Assembly (NCBI GenBank): GCA_001442985.1
Contig: LDYB01000023.1
Span: forward strand, 1-64,000
DNA length: 64,000 nt
Reading direction: 5' to 3'
DNA from: Armatimonadetes bacterium DC
GTDB lineage: Bacteria > Armatimonadota > Fimbriimonadia > Fimbriimonadales > GBS-DC
Shown here piece by piece: positions 9,290 to 19,700 of this stretch. The notes under the pieces are model-generated. The model ran no database searches. It was not told where the DNA came from and was given only the letters and a program-made list of their open reading frames with translations. Within the stretch, counting starts at the first letter, position 1. Each line of letters opens with the position of its first letter. Both the position numbers and the translations under genes were made by a program.

Positions 9290-9592
9290 ATGAAATGCCC
9301 GGTGTGTCAGGTGGAGCTGAAAATTGCCGACCGTGCAGGAATCGAGATAGACTACTGCCCGAACTGTCGGGGTGTGTGGCTGGATCGGGGCGAGCTGGAT
9401 AAGATTATTGAGCGCCACATTCAGGAAACCTCGGGGCGCGCGAGCTATCCCTCTTCCCCGCCGCCTGATACGCCCCGCGAACCTTATCGGGAGCGCTACT
9501 CGCGCGAAGAGTACGACTACGACGAGCCTCATAAGCATCGCAAGCGCAAGAAGCGCGACTGGTTTGAAGAGCTGTTCGACATTTTTGACTGA
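9290..9592 (+). CDS. Zn-ribbon protein, zf-TFIIB family
   Basis: 100 aa. The N-terminal 45 residues have the CPxC-x(n)-CPxCxGxWLDRGEL signature of the small TFIIB-type zinc-ribbon family, with cysteine pairs at residues 3/6 and 24/27. The rest is a charged, disordered, Arg/Lys/Asp/Tyr-rich tail ending in an acidic-aromatic DWFEELFDIFD segment. The function of the family is unknown. The -10 TATCCT at 9277-9282 is seven bases before the ATG and there is no Shine-Dalgarno, so the mRNA is probably leaderless. It is divergent from the TPR gene and convergent with the permease gene. Confidence 0.85.
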   Translation: MKCPVCQVELKIADRAGIEIDYCPNCRGVWLDRGELDKIIERHIQETSGRASYPSSPPPDTPREPYRERYSREEYDYDEPHKHRKRKKRDWFEELFDIFD

Positions 9593-9598
9593 GCGTGC

Positions 9599-10696
9599 CT
9601 ACTCGGCGCGGGAGATTAGCACAAAACCGCCCAGCCCGAACAGCAGGTTCGGCATCCACGCGGCAATAAGGGGCGGCAGAAGCGCCTGATCGCCCAGCAA
9701 CCGAAAGAGCAGAAAAGTGTTCCAGAACACGAACACCAGCACAATCGAGAGCAGCACGCCCACGAAGCTGCCTGCCCGTGCCAGCCAGAAGCTCAGCACG
9801 GGGCTACACAGCGCCAGCACAAAGCACGCCAGTGGCATCGCCACCTTCAGATGGTAGCTCACCTCAAGGCGGGGGTTATTCAGCCCCATCTGGCGGTTGC
9901 GCTCGATCTGCTCGCGGAGCTGGGCGCGGGTCTGCTCTTCGGGTTCGGGCGTGCTGAAAAAGTCCTGCAACGCCACCTGCAGGTTAATCACCAGCCGGGG
10001 CGCCTGTTTGACTTCAATCACCTCATCGTTTTCGGTGTAGTAGTGAAGCACGGGGGTCTGCAGTTCCCAAACGCCGTCCTGATAGGAGCCGCGCGGCGCT
10101 TTGATGACCAGCCATGCGCCCCGCTCGCGACGCTCCAAAATAATCACATCTTCCAGCTCCACGCGCTGACCGCGCTGTTCCGCCACACCAATCCCTATCA
10201 GATAGTTCTGCACCTTCAGCACGGCATTACTGGTGAGATTCGGCACAGGCGCCAGCAGGAACACCCGATTGCGCAGCCGATTGAACTCGCGCATCGCAGG
10301 GGGTACGACTCGCTCGTTGAGATAGTAGTTCAGAGCCGACATCGCCAGCCCCGCCAACAGCAGCGGCAAAAAGATTCGGCGCAGGCTCACCCCCGCCATG
10401 CGCAACACGGTGATTTCGCTATCGCGCGTGAGCCGATTCACGGTGAGTGCGGTGCCCACCGCCGTGCCCACGGGCAGGCTCAACACCAGCAGATAGGGCG
10501 TATAGTACATCACCATCTGCGCCACCGCCACCGCAGGCACGCCGTAGTTCAAAAACCATGGAGCATAGTTAAACAGCAGATTGCCGATCAACATCAACAG
10601 GATGGCGAGCGTACCGATCCCCAGCGGCACGAGCATCTCGCGCAGGATGTAGCGGTCTAACCGCGTAATGGGCAGGAGCGTCACGAGTCGGCTCAT
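9599..10696 (-). CDS. LptF/LptG-family permease (YjgP/YjgQ)
   Basis: 365 aa. Topology fits the family: three N-terminal membrane helices (about residues 22-120), a periplasmic beta-jellyroll domain (about 135-275), then three C-terminal helices. Conserved features include DRYILREMLVPL near the N-terminus and DSEITVLRMAGVSLRR after helix 3. LptF and LptG together form the inner-membrane channel that extracts lipopolysaccharide. Start chosen at 10696 because ATG overlaps the stop of the upstream gene (ATGA). A paralogue lies at 37877-38986, so the two subunits are encoded 27 kb apart; which is LptF and which LptG cannot be told here. Confidence 0.9.
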   Translation of the reverse strand: MSRLVTLLPITRLDRYILREMLVPLGIGTLAILLMLIGNLLFNYAPWFLNYGVPAVAVAQMVMYYTPYLLVLSLPVGTAVGTALTVNRLTRDSEITVLRMAGVSLRRIFLPLLLAGLAMSALNYYLNERVVPPAMREFNRLRNRVFLLAPVPNLTSNAVLKVQNYLIGIGVAEQRGQRVELEDVIILERRERGAWLVIKAPRGSYQDGVWELQTPVLHYYTENDEVIEVKQAPRLVINLQVALQDFFSTPEPEEQTRAQLREQIERNRQMGLNNPRLEVSYHLKVAMPLACFVLALCSPVLSFWLARAGSFVGVLLSIVLVFVFWNTFLLFRLLGDQALLPPLIAAWMPNLLFGLGGFVLISRAE

Positions 10697-11460
10697 TTTC
10701 GGTGTAGAATCCAGAAAATCAGAAGCAGTGCCGTAAGCAAGGTCAACCCGATGGCACCGAGCGCTGACAATCCCATCAAATGCTCCAGCCAGAGCAGGCT
10801 CAGCACAATCGCTGAGACCGCAACCACCCAGATGTGCATAATTTTGTGCAGCAGCTGCTTGGGGAGAAGCCCACCCTGAATGTAAGCAGGTATCAGAAAA
10901 TGATGACATCGCTGACACCGCAGGGGTCCGATTGGGTTCTCTTCGCCGCACACCATGCAGGGGAAGCTGCCGCGTTTGGGGATTTGCTGAAGCTCATCTT
11001 CCCATCGGCTGAGTGTTCGTTTTTCGTTGTAGGTGAACATCGGCGCCTGCTGGACCGCCTGACGCATATAATGCACAGCCAATTCCAGCAGGTCATGCTG
11101 ATAGCACAGGTTCGCCAGTTGCACCAGCGCGCCGAAGTTTTTGGGGTCGTACTCCACGGCGAGGCAGGCGCGCTCTGCCAGCTCGGCGTCCATCTGCGCG
11201 TGGGCGTGGCGGTTCAGGTAGGCGCGCAGAAGGGGCAAGCCAATTGCGCTCCCACCCAGCGTCAGCAGCGAGACCCAGACGGCATGCGGAAACGCCTGAC
11301 GCGCACTCGCAAACGCCAGCAGCAGCGCAATTAACGATCCCGCCAGCGCCTCGCCCGGATGCACATCCCCCGTGATGGCCATATTGACAAGCGCGAAAAT
11401 CCACGCCGCGGCAACCGCCCACACCATCATCACCAGAAAAATCTGGGTGATAGCCTCCAT
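10693..11460 (-). CDS. Membrane protein with TPR-like and Zn-ribbon segment
   Basis: 255 aa; not a family I recognise. Two N-terminal membrane helix pairs (about residues 5-30 and 40-80) precede a cytoplasmic helical, TPR-like stretch (about 95-150). Next is a CxxC-x(9)-CxxC knuckle (CMVCGEENPIGPLRCQRC), then two C-terminal helices. The -10 TACACT at 11474-11469 is eight bases before the ATG with no Shine-Dalgarno, so the transcript is probably leaderless. It overlaps the downstream LptF/G gene by four bases, suggesting joint expression, possibly at the inner membrane. Confidence 0.8.
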   Translation of the reverse strand: MEAITQIFLVMMVWAVAAAWIFALVNMAITGDVHPGEALAGSLIALLLAFASARQAFPHAVWVSLLTLGGSAIGLPLLRAYLNRHAHAQMDAELAERACLAVEYDPKNFGALVQLANLCYQHDLLELAVHYMRQAVQQAPMFTYNEKRTLSRWEDELQQIPKRGSFPCMVCGEENPIGPLRCQRCHHFLIPAYIQGGLLPKQLLHKIMHIWVVAVSAIVLSLLWLEHLMGLSALGAIGLTLLTALLLIFWILHRK

Positions 11461-11485
11461 ATGTTTCGAGTGTACCTCAAACAAT

Positions 11486-12625
11486 TCAGTCCCGTTTGTG
11501 CAGGCGTGCGAGGTCTGCTTGCAGGCTGTCGGGGTAGCGCTCCTGCAGTTCGCGGAGTGCCTGTTTTGCTTGCTGGGGTTGCCCCGCACGCTCCAGCAGG
11601 CGCGCATATTGCAAGAGAATTTCGGGGCGCTGGGGGTGGTCGGCGTGTTGAAGAAGCGTCTGCAGCCAGCGGAGGGCGGTTTCCCGGTCGTGCTGGCGCT
11701 CGGCGCGCTCTATCAGGCGGTCGCGCTCAGCGGAGCTGAGCAGGATTAATCCCCCCATCTCGGCGAGCAGGTTCGCCAGCTGGCGGAGGGTGGCGTAATC
11801 GGTTTCGGGGTGGTTCAGTGCATGGCGCAGGGCGCGTGTGAGAAGCGGGCGCGCCTCCTCATAGTCCCCCAGCAGCGCCCATGCCTCTCCCGCCAGCTGC
11901 AACGCCTCCAGAGGCGGGGCAGGTTGACTCAGCAGGGGCTGGAGCCAGCGCAGGGCGTCGCCGCCTGCACCCTGTTGCAAACTTGCCATCGCCTGCTGGA
12001 GGAGATATTCGCGCTCGCCCTCGCCTCCTGCGCCCCACAGCACCGCCAGAATCAGCCCCGTCGCAAACCCGCCCAGATGCGCCCAGTAGCCAATCTCGGT
12101 GGGGTTTTCGCTCCCCGCGTCCAGAATTGCCCCTATCCCCTGCCACAGCACCCACAGCAGCACCGCCACCCACATCGGGATGCCCCAGCCCCACTGATGC
12201 ACCGCCGACCATGCGAGGCGTACCCGACGACGATAGTAGCGGAGCGCGAAGTAGCCTACCAGCCCCGAAATCGCCCCCGACGCGCCCACCAGCGAATCAT
12301 CGTACAGTGTCGGCTGGAAGATGCCCACCATCGCCCAGTGAGTCAGCGCCGCCAGAACCCCGCTGATAAAGTAAAGCGCCAGAAACCGCCAGCCGTCCAG
12401 CGCACGCTCCACATACCAGCCAAAGAGCGTTAGAAACAGGGCGTTTTTGAGCCAGTGAATATAACTTGCGTGCGCAAAGAGGCTGGTGAGCAGGTTGATC
12501 CATTGCGGATTCGCAGGGGTAAAGCCCCACGCCTCCACCACTTCAGGATGGCGGATGCACCAGAAAGTTGCGAGGGTATGGGTCAGCAGTAGCCCCCCCG
12601 TCACGAAGGGCAGGCGTGTGCGCAT
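11486..12625 (-). CDS. Rhomboid intramembrane serine protease with TPR tail
   Basis: 379 aa. The N-terminal 200 residues form a six-helix rhomboid domain with HASYIHWLKN (HxxxN region), catalytic GASGAISG and a catalytic-histidine helix AHLGGFATG. The C-terminal half (about 215-379) is helical, with TPR-like repeats rich in Leu, Ala and Arg, and is probably cytoplasmic. Rhomboids cleave membrane-anchored substrates within the bilayer; the TPR part may select substrates. The gene lies 18 bases after yebC on the same strand, likely in one operon. No strong Shine-Dalgarno is seen before the ATG. Confidence 0.92.
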   Translation of the reverse strand: MRTRLPFVTGGLLLTHTLATFWCIRHPEVVEAWGFTPANPQWINLLTSLFAHASYIHWLKNALFLTLFGWYVERALDGWRFLALYFISGVLAALTHWAMVGIFQPTLYDDSLVGASGAISGLVGYFALRYYRRRVRLAWSAVHQWGWGIPMWVAVLLWVLWQGIGAILDAGSENPTEIGYWAHLGGFATGLILAVLWGAGGEGEREYLLQQAMASLQQGAGGDALRWLQPLLSQPAPPLEALQLAGEAWALLGDYEEARPLLTRALRHALNHPETDYATLRQLANLLAEMGGLILLSSAERDRLIERAERQHDRETALRWLQTLLQHADHPQRPEILLQYARLLERAGQPQQAKQALRELQERYPDSLQADLARLHKRD

Positions 12626-12643
12626 AGGAGACCGCCTCAGCGA

Positions 12644-13390
12644 TTAAGAGCGCCCCGCCAGCGCCTCGTCGGGGATATCGAAGTTGGCGTAGGTGTTCTG
12701 CACATCGTCATGCTCTTCGAGGGCTTCCAGCAGGCGCATGAGTTTCTCGGCGGTTTCGCCTTCCACGCGCACGGTGGTGGTCGGCGACATCTCCAGCTGC
12801 GCTTCGGTAATGGGCACGCCCCGCTCCTGAAGCGCCTCGCGCACGCGATGAAAATCTTCCACCGCCGTAATCACCCGATAAAACTCCTCTTCGGTCTGCA
12901 CATCTTCGGCGCCTGCTTCCAGCGCAATCTCCAGCAAGGACTCCTCATCGATAGCGCTGGTGGGCACCACAATCACGCCCTGACGCTTGAACTGCCACGC
13001 GACGCTCCCGCTCTCGCCCAGATTGCCCCCATGCTTGGAAAACAGATGGCGCAGCTCCGCGACGGTACGGTTGCGGTTATCGGTCAGGCACTCTACCATG
13101 ATGGCGACCCCGCCTGGACCGTAGCCCTCGTAGGTTACCTCTTCGTAGTTCACGCCTTCCAGTTCGCCCGTACCGCGCTGGATGGCGCGTTTGATGTTTT
13201 CTGCAGGCATATGGTGTTCGCGGGCTTTTTCGATGGCGAGTCGCAGGCGCGGGTTCGCGTCGGGGTTGCCGCCCCCCAGTCGCGCGGCGACGATAATCTC
13301 GCGCGCCAGCTTCGTGAACAGCTTGCTGCGCATCGCATCTTGCTTGGACTTGCGGATACGGATGTTATGCCACTTGGAATGTCCTGCCAT
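12644..13390 (-). CDS. YebC/PmpR-family protein
   Basis: 248 aa, full family length. Begins MAGHSKWHNIRIRKSKQDAMR and has GGGNPDANPRLRLAIEKAR and YEGYGPGGVAIMVECLTDNRNRT, all hallmark segments. YebC-type proteins are DNA-binding regulators; TACO1-like members help ribosomes through proline runs. Which role applies here is not determinable. A -10 TATCCT (13417-13412), overlapping a TATAAT, is followed by AAGGAG before the ATG. The usual HKK near residue 12 reads RIRK here. Confidence 0.93.
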   Translation of the reverse strand: MAGHSKWHNIRIRKSKQDAMRSKLFTKLAREIIVAARLGGGNPDANPRLRLAIEKAREHHMPAENIKRAIQRGTGELEGVNYEEVTYEGYGPGGVAIMVECLTDNRNRTVAELRHLFSKHGGNLGESGSVAWQFKRQGVIVVPTSAIDEESLLEIALEAGAEDVQTEEEFYRVITAVEDFHRVREALQERGVPITEAQLEMSPTTTVRVEGETAEKLMRLLEALEEHDDVQNTYANFDIPDEALAGRS

Positions 13391-13426
13391 CGTCGCTCAC
13401 TCCTTGATTATAGGATACCCGATGGG

Positions 13427-15670
13427 CTATTCGTAGCCCCGAAGCATCTGTTCCGCCTCGTCGCGGGTAACCAGCACCTGTCGGGGCTTTGCGCCGTCCA
13501 GCGGTCCGACAATCCCGCGCCGTTCCATCAGGTCCAGCAGGCGCGCGGCACGCCCGTAGCCGATTTTGAATCGCCGCTGCAGCATGGAGGTGGACGCCTG
13601 CCCGTGCGAGACCACCAATCGCACCGCCGCGGGATACAGCTCGTCCTCTTCCTCATCATCTTCAAAGTCGCCACCCAGCGCGGTTTCAAATTCGGCAGGG
13701 TTCAGCAGGTACACAGGCGCCTCCTGCGCCCGCCAGAACTCGACGACCGCCTCAATCTCTGGCTCACTGATGTAGCAGCCCTGAATACGCACGGGTTTTG
13801 CGGCGTCTATCGGCAAAAAGAGCATATCGCCCCGCCCCAGCAAACGCTCCGCACCGTTCATGTCCAGAATCGTGCGGCTATCCACCTGACTGGAGACCGC
13901 AAACGCGATTCGGCTGGCAATGTTCGCCTTAATCGTGCCCGTAATCACATCCACGGAGGGGCGCTGGGTCGCCACCACGAGGTGGATGCCCGTTGCCCGC
14001 GCCAGCTGCGCCAGTCGGCAGATGGAGGTCTCAATCTCCGCCGCCGCCTGCATCATCAGGTCTGCCAGCTCGTCAATCACCACCACCACATAAGGCAGGC
14101 GCTCCGATTCGGGGGCGCGTTCGTTGTAGCCCTGAATGTTGCGCACGCCCGCGTTCGCGAACAGGTCGTAGCGCCGATCCATCTCTTTGAGAACCGCGCG
14201 CAGGGCGCCCGCCGCCTGCTTCACATCGCGCACCACAGGGCACATCAGGTGGGGAATGCCGTCAAACAGCGAGAGTTCCACGCGCTTTGGGTCTATCATC
14301 ACGAAGCGCACCTCGCGCGGGGTCGCGCGAAACAGAATACAGGTAATCAGTGAGAGCAGGCACATGCTCTTTCCAGAGTTGGTGGCGCCGCCAATCAGCA
14401 GGTGAGGCAGGCGCGTGAGGTCGGTATACTTGGGCGTGCCTGCGACATCCTTACCGAGCGCGACGGTCAACAGGCTCGGCGCGTTCCAGAACTCGTCGCG
14501 CTCCATCACCTCGCGCAGGCTCACTACCTGCGGCTGGTCGTTGGGCACTTCCACGCCAATCGCGCTCTTGCCGGGGATGGGCGCTTCCACACGCACCGCA
14601 ATCGCCGCAAGCGCCATCGCGAGGTTATCCGCCAGATTCACCACCTTGCTGACCTTGATGCCGGGGTCTAACTGAATCTCATAGCGCGTGACGGTAGGAC
14701 CGTGCGCGACTTCCACCACATTCGCGCCGATGCCAAACTCTTCCAGCGTGCGCTCCAGAATCGCAATCTTTTCCTTAATTTCAGATTGGCTGCGTCGTGG
14801 TGGGGCAGGTGGCTCTTTGAGGAGCGAGAGCGGCGGGAGCGTGTAGTTGCCCTCGCTGGCGGGCGGCGGCGTGGGGATATTCGGCTTGGTGCGAGCAGGC
14901 AGGCTGGGACGACGCTTCTCGCTCGAATCGCCCTCTGCAGATGGCTCGGAGACGGCTGAAGTTTGGGCGGGAGCGCTGGCTTCCGCAGGCGTCGCGCCCG
15001 AAGGCTTCTGCACCACACGCGGTGTGGGGCGTTCGGGTTTGCGCTTGAGAACGGTTGTGGCTTTCTCTGCGGTGTGCGAGGCGACTTCAGCCACCGCGCG
15101 AGTGGCGGTCGCTGTGCCGCGCCAGCCCGTCCACAGCACGCGCCCTATCCCCCGAAAGAGGCTAACCAGCGGGATGTTGAACATCATCAGGGCGCCCACC
15201 AGCCCCAGCGCGCCCAGCACCACGCTCTTCGCTTGACCCAGCCCAATATGAAGGAGATAGCCAATCACTGCGCCGATGTAGCCCCCCGTGCTTTTGAGCG
15301 CGCCCGCGTGGAACCAGTTGCCCGACTGCGATTCGGGCTGCGCCATCCAGCCCAGCAGCACCACATAGAGCAAGACGCCCCCACCAATCACCTCAGGAAG
15401 CGCGAGCTTGCCTGTGCCGAACACCAGCGCGCCCGCCGCCAGCCATAGCACTATCGGCAACAAGTAGGCGCCGTTCCCGAACAGCAGGCGTAGCCCATCG
15501 CTCAAAAACGCCCCCACAACCCCCTTCTGGGGCATGGTCAGGCTCAACAGTACCAGTAAGCCCACCACACCCAGCGCAATCGCAATACGGTCATAAAAGA
15601 GGGGCGACCGCTCTTTAGGCGGTGGCGTGCGTTTCGCTGACGAGCGCCGTTTCTGCGTTTTCGTCGCCAT
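13427..15670 (-). CDS. ftsK: FtsK/SpoIIIE-type DNA translocase
   Basis: 747 aa from the ATG at 15670 (MATKTQKRR), preceded by a weak purine-rich site; longer in-frame starts are unlikely. Four N-terminal membrane helices (about residues 25-170) are followed by a Pro/Ala-rich linker (about 200-290), then the RecA-like motor with Walker A GGATNSGKS and Walker B VVVIDELADLMM. The C-terminal winged-helix gamma domain (ISEPEIE... STSMLQRRFKIGYGRAARLLDLMERRGIVG) reads oriented KOPS-like sites. It pumps DNA through the closing septum and activates dimer resolution. A -10 TACAAT lies at 15724-15719. The linker is short compared with E. coli FtsK, as in SpoIIIE. Confidence 0.95.
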   Translation of the reverse strand: MATKTQKRRSSAKRTPPPKERSPLFYDRIAIALGVVGLLVLLSLTMPQKGVVGAFLSDGLRLLFGNGAYLLPIVLWLAAGALVFGTGKLALPEVIGGGVLLYVVLLGWMAQPESQSGNWFHAGALKSTGGYIGAVIGYLLHIGLGQAKSVVLGALGLVGALMMFNIPLVSLFRGIGRVLWTGWRGTATATRAVAEVASHTAEKATTVLKRKPERPTPRVVQKPSGATPAEASAPAQTSAVSEPSAEGDSSEKRRPSLPARTKPNIPTPPPASEGNYTLPPLSLLKEPPAPPRRSQSEIKEKIAILERTLEEFGIGANVVEVAHGPTVTRYEIQLDPGIKVSKVVNLADNLAMALAAIAVRVEAPIPGKSAIGVEVPNDQPQVVSLREVMERDEFWNAPSLLTVALGKDVAGTPKYTDLTRLPHLLIGGATNSGKSMCLLSLITCILFRATPREVRFVMIDPKRVELSLFDGIPHLMCPVVRDVKQAAGALRAVLKEMDRRYDLFANAGVRNIQGYNERAPESERLPYVVVVIDELADLMMQAAAEIETSICRLAQLARATGIHLVVATQRPSVDVITGTIKANIASRIAFAVSSQVDSRTILDMNGAERLLGRGDMLFLPIDAAKPVRIQGCYISEPEIEAVVEFWRAQEAPVYLLNPAEFETALGGDFEDDEEEDELYPAAVRLVVSHGQASTSMLQRRFKIGYGRAARLLDLMERRGIVGPLDGAKPRQVLVTRDEAEQMLRGYE

Positions 15671-15829
15671 GCTCTCACCCTGCAGATGTTGCGCTTGATT
15701 CGTGCGCCATCCCCACCGATTGTACCCCATAAAACTGACAGGATGCAACTTTGCTCAGTGTGCCAGTGCCGGGGGCTTGATATTTAGCCACGCTAAAGGG
15801 TATATTTATAGAGAATGGAGGACGAGGCT

Positions 15830-16603
15830 ATGGAGAGCGAACTTTCGCAGAGGCGGACGGCGAACCTGCCGCTCCGCCATGGGTTCACTTTGATTGAGCT
15901 GTTGGTCGTGATTGCGATTGTTGCCATTCTGGCGGCAATCCTGTTCCCGGTGTTTGCGCAGGCGCGTGTCAAAGCCCGTCAGACCAGCTGTTCCAGCAAC
16001 CTGCGCCAGCACGGCTTGGCGCTCGCGATGTATGTGCAGGACTGGGAGGCGTTTCCGCCTTTCTCGTATGTTACGCATGGGCAGCCCGTGCGCTGGTATG
16101 ACCATGTGTTCACCTACACGCGCAACGCGGGGATTTTCGTGTGTCCGCAGGTTTCGCGCAAGTGGGATTTTGGCGCGGCGGGACGCAACGCCACCTATGG
16201 CTATAACTACCAGTACCTGGGTCTCTCGCGGGCGAACTGCTGGAATGTGCCTGTTCTGGAAAGCATGATTGAAACCCCCGCGCAGATGATTGCCGTCGGC
16301 GACAATCGCGGCACAGGCACACGCCCCTGCAAAAATGACGACCCCAGCGACCCCGACTTCCTCAACCCTGACTGCCTGTTCAATCACGGCTACGCGATGG
16401 ACCCGCCTGTGTTGCCACCCTGTCGCTACGGTTCGGGACCCAACGCGCCCAGCAGTGCGGGACGCTGGTCGCCGCCCGACCCGCGCCACAACAACGGGGC
16501 GAACTTCGTCTTTGTGGATGGACACCTCCGCTGGAGCCGCGTGGAACCCCTCTATCAGGACAACCGCTGGTGGAACGGGCGGTATCCTGACCCCAATCCG
16601 TAA
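15830..16603 (+). CDS. Pseudopilin with H-X9-DG C-terminal motif
   Basis: 257 aa. A short basic leader ends in the prepilin cleavage site HG^[18 protein letters not shown], the hydrophobic N-terminal helix of type IV pilins and T2SS pseudopilins. The C-terminus has [13 protein letters not shown], the H-X9-DG motif of the large processing-associated prepilin family seen in Planctomycetes, Armatimonadota and relatives. GGAGG lies eight bases before the ATG at 15830, so this start is preferred to 15815; the -10 is TATATT in GGGTATATTT near 15800. It stands alone, far from the pil operon at 30-36 kb; a peptidase PilD is not in the window. Cargo or role unknown. Confidence 0.9.
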   Translation: MESELSQRRTANLPLRHGFTLIELLVVIAIVAILAAILFPVFAQARVKARQTSCSSNLRQHGLALAMYVQDWEAFPPFSYVTHGQPVRWYDHVFTYTRNAGIFVCPQVSRKWDFGAAGRNATYGYNYQYLGLSRANCWNVPVLESMIETPAQMIAVGDNRGTGTRPCKNDDPSDPDFLNPDCLFNHGYAMDPPVLPPCRYGSGPNAPSSAGRWSPPDPRHNNGANFVFVDGHLRWSRVEPLYQDNRWWNGRYPDPNP

Positions 16604-16651
16604 TCGAGCGCGGGTCGTCCTGGTTCGCACAGGATTAGCCGTTCCGAGTAG

Positions 16652-16670
16652 GGGCGTGGTCACCACGCCC
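16652..16670. repeat. Hairpin GGGCGTGGT-C-ACCACGCCC
   Basis: A perfect 9-bp inverted repeat with a one-base centre lies in the 161-base gap between the pseudopilin and the nuclease/beta-helix gene. There is no T-tract, so it is a poor intrinsic terminator. It could be a REP-like dispersed element; no second copy was noticed in this window. Confidence 0.5.
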
Positions 16671-16721
16671 ATGTACTCGTTTGCACGGGGGAGGGCATAT
16701 CCATCAGCAATGAGTGTGAGG

Positions 16722-16727
16722 TATACT
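16722..16727 (+). promoter_or_regulatory. -10 box of nuclease/beta-helix gene
   Basis: TATACT preceded by GAGG, 37 bases before the start codon of the large accessory gene. GGGAG lies seven bases before the ATG. No -35 is obvious. Confidence 0.5.
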
Positions 16728-16764
16728 ATTAGCAAAGACCTCTCTGGAATGTGGGAGACGGGCA

Positions 16765-19700
16765 ATGAGTGGTGAGGAACTACTGCGGAGATTCAGGCAC
16801 TACCCGTTTGCGCGGGAGGTTTACAACTCCTCCTGCGTTGTGTGGGCAAATACAGCATCTCGTTTCGATTTCGTTCGCATCCCCGAGCCTCACGATGCAG
16901 ATTCAGAGCCAGAAGAAGTCGATGAGGTAACAGCAGAACTCATCCTTGTAAAATCATGGGCAAGATCACTCTCTCTAGAGCAAGCACTTTCTGCCCGCGC
17001 TGCAGAACGCGCTTGCAAACGGTTTTTTGAGGGACTGGGCTACCAGGTACAGGACATTTCCATCACACAGCCATTAGAGCTGTATAACCTCACTATTCCG
17101 GGAATCGAAATCGGCCCATGGCGAAAGTACGACATTAGAGCCACGAATACGGCAGGCGAGACCTTATGCATTGATGTCAAAAGCGCTCGTCAGAATCCGC
17201 ATGGTGTCTACTCTAATTTCTTCATAAAACCTAAATATGAAAATTTAAAGCGGATTGGTTTTTTGAGGTATTATTTTGCCGTTCTGATGCCTCAATCTAT
17301 AGCTGATCGTCCCAATCCTGGAGATAGTCAAGCAATCATTTTAGGAATGACATCAAGATCGTCTATACAAAGCTTGCAAGAATATCTTAGACATGGAGAT
17401 GCCCCTCTCAGGGTTGATTTTAAAAGACCGGACAGAGATCTGGGGGATTACATGCCACCCTATCTTTTTGATTATCCCCATGAGTTTTACAGCTCCCAAC
17501 ATGAGGTTTGCACCTATATCCGTGATTTGTCGCCGGAGGGAATCTCCCAGCTAATCCACTTGCATGGTGATCCCATCCTGCCCCTCCTTGTAGCCAGCGG
17601 CGTCGAGTTTCCACCTGAATTCCTCAACGCCTTGAGCGATTGGGAGAGAGAATTTTTGGACGGGCTTCGCGAATTGGCTGCTTCAAACCGCCTCTCGCGC
17701 CCCTTCCTCTTCTTCTACCTGTTAAAGTTTTTTGTGCTTACCGTGGTGGGGAAGGTCCCGGAAAATCATCCCACTCGCTGGCTTCGCTGGATTTATGGCA
17801 CGGAAAGCCCAACAGACATTCAGAAACACCCTCCTGGGCTGTACGACCCCCTGGAAACCGTGTGGGATTTAGTTCGGTCCTTAGGCGTGCTGTACAGCAA
17901 CATCAGGAAAGGCTCCCTCTCCTATAGGTCATTCGAATTTTGTGGTCCGGGACTTTTGCGGGGTAGAACCGAGAATAGGCAAACCCATACTTTGCTTGCA
18001 TATTGTGGAGGATGCGGTAAGTTCCCTCTGGTATGGGGTCGGGAGGAAACCTGTGCTGCTTGCGGGTATCTGGTATGCAACAAATCAGATTGCCACACCT
18101 GTAAACCGCAGAGTCCCCACCACTCCTTTCGGAATGGAACCAGTCCTGCGCATAGGGTACAGACGCTTCACGAAATAAAAAGCGAGGTGAACAAAGATGG
18201 TGTCTTGATGCGCCTGAACACGAAGGCGACAATCAGGAACCTCTCTTTGGAGCACAATGGGAAGATATGCAAGTTCACGATCAAATTCCCGAAGACGAGC
18301 TCCCAGCACACTCTGGAGATAGAAAGCGAGACTGAGAACCTTCCAAAGACCGAGTCCGCTAACTTCGCGGAGATGAACGCTCGCTATCGGTACTGGATAG
18401 AGCGCGACAGAGAGTACCCGATCATAGCCACTGTCTTCATTGAAGCTGATTTTCAGATTCAGGCGCTGCATGCCATTGATCTGCCAGGCATTGAGGTGGA
18501 GTGGTTTTGTTCCATTGGCAGCAAGATACATCAGGAAGTGGTTTGCGGAATGAGCCATATTCTACCCACTCGAATATCCCAGCCCATTGAGATCGTACAG
18601 GCCATCAGAAGCGCACAGCCAAACGAGATTATTCTGATTCCTGAAGGTGAGCATGTTATTGAACATACCGTAACCATAGATAAACCGCTCCTGCTGATAG
18701 GGGCAGGTGCAGGGAAAACCGTTCTCATCTGCAGGGACGCGGTGGGTATTCAGGTGAGTCTACCCTCGGATAGGGTACTGGCTATGCATGGACTGACGAT
18801 TGACTGTCAGGGGCAATCCGAGTGCGCCCTCAGTGTAGAAAGCGGGACAGTCCGTCTGGCGTGCTGTCATATACGAGGGGCGAGCAGGTATGGCACCCAG
18901 GTCTCCGGAGAGGCTACGCTTATAGCAGAGGATTGTTGTTATGAGGATCACGGGGCTTGCGGGATTGCGCTTCAGGATTCCTCTTCTGGCTCGGTCAAGC
19001 AAAGCAACTTCCGAAACAACCATACAGGTATTTGCGCTCAGGATTGCTCGCGTCTTACTATGAGCAATAGCAGTTTCGTCGCGAATACAGAGTTGGGAAT
19101 TGAGCTTGCGGGGAGCGCAAAGGGCGAAGTAGAAGAGAGCCTCTTCGCAGAAAACATCGGCAGTGGTATTCGTGCTGGGGAACAGTCCACCCTCACCGCC
19201 CGCAACAACACCTGCGAGGGGAACACATACTCAGGCATAGCGCTCTTTGGCAGTGCGCGGGGCATACTGGAAGGCAACACCTGCAAAGGAAACGGCTCTC
19301 ACGGGATTTATGCTCAAGACCAAGCTCGCCTCACCGCCCGCAACAACACCTGCGAGGGGAACACATACTCAGGCATAGCGCTCTTTGGCAACGCGCGGGG
19401 CACGCTGGAAGCCAACACCTGCAAAGGAAACGGCTATCACGGGATTTACGCTCAAGACCAAGCTCACCTCACCGCCCGCAACAACACCTGCGAGGGGAAC
19501 TCTCAAGCTGGCATAGCGCTCTTTGGCAGTGCGCAGGGCACGCTGGAAGGCAACACCTGCAAAGGAAACGGCTCTCACGGGATTGCAGGCAACGAGCAGT
19601 CCGCCCTCACTGCTCGCAACAACACCTGCGAAGGGAATAGGGATGGTGGGATTTCGCTCTTTGGCAGTGCGCAGGGCACACTGGAAGGCAACACCTGCAA

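Noticed and set aside
18700-18725. GAGAGKT in the beta-helix protein looks like a Walker A motif
   Set aside because: It sits in the first turn of the beta-helix (LLLIGAGAGKTVLI), where this family commonly has a Gly-rich turn; no Walker B or ATPase fold follows.
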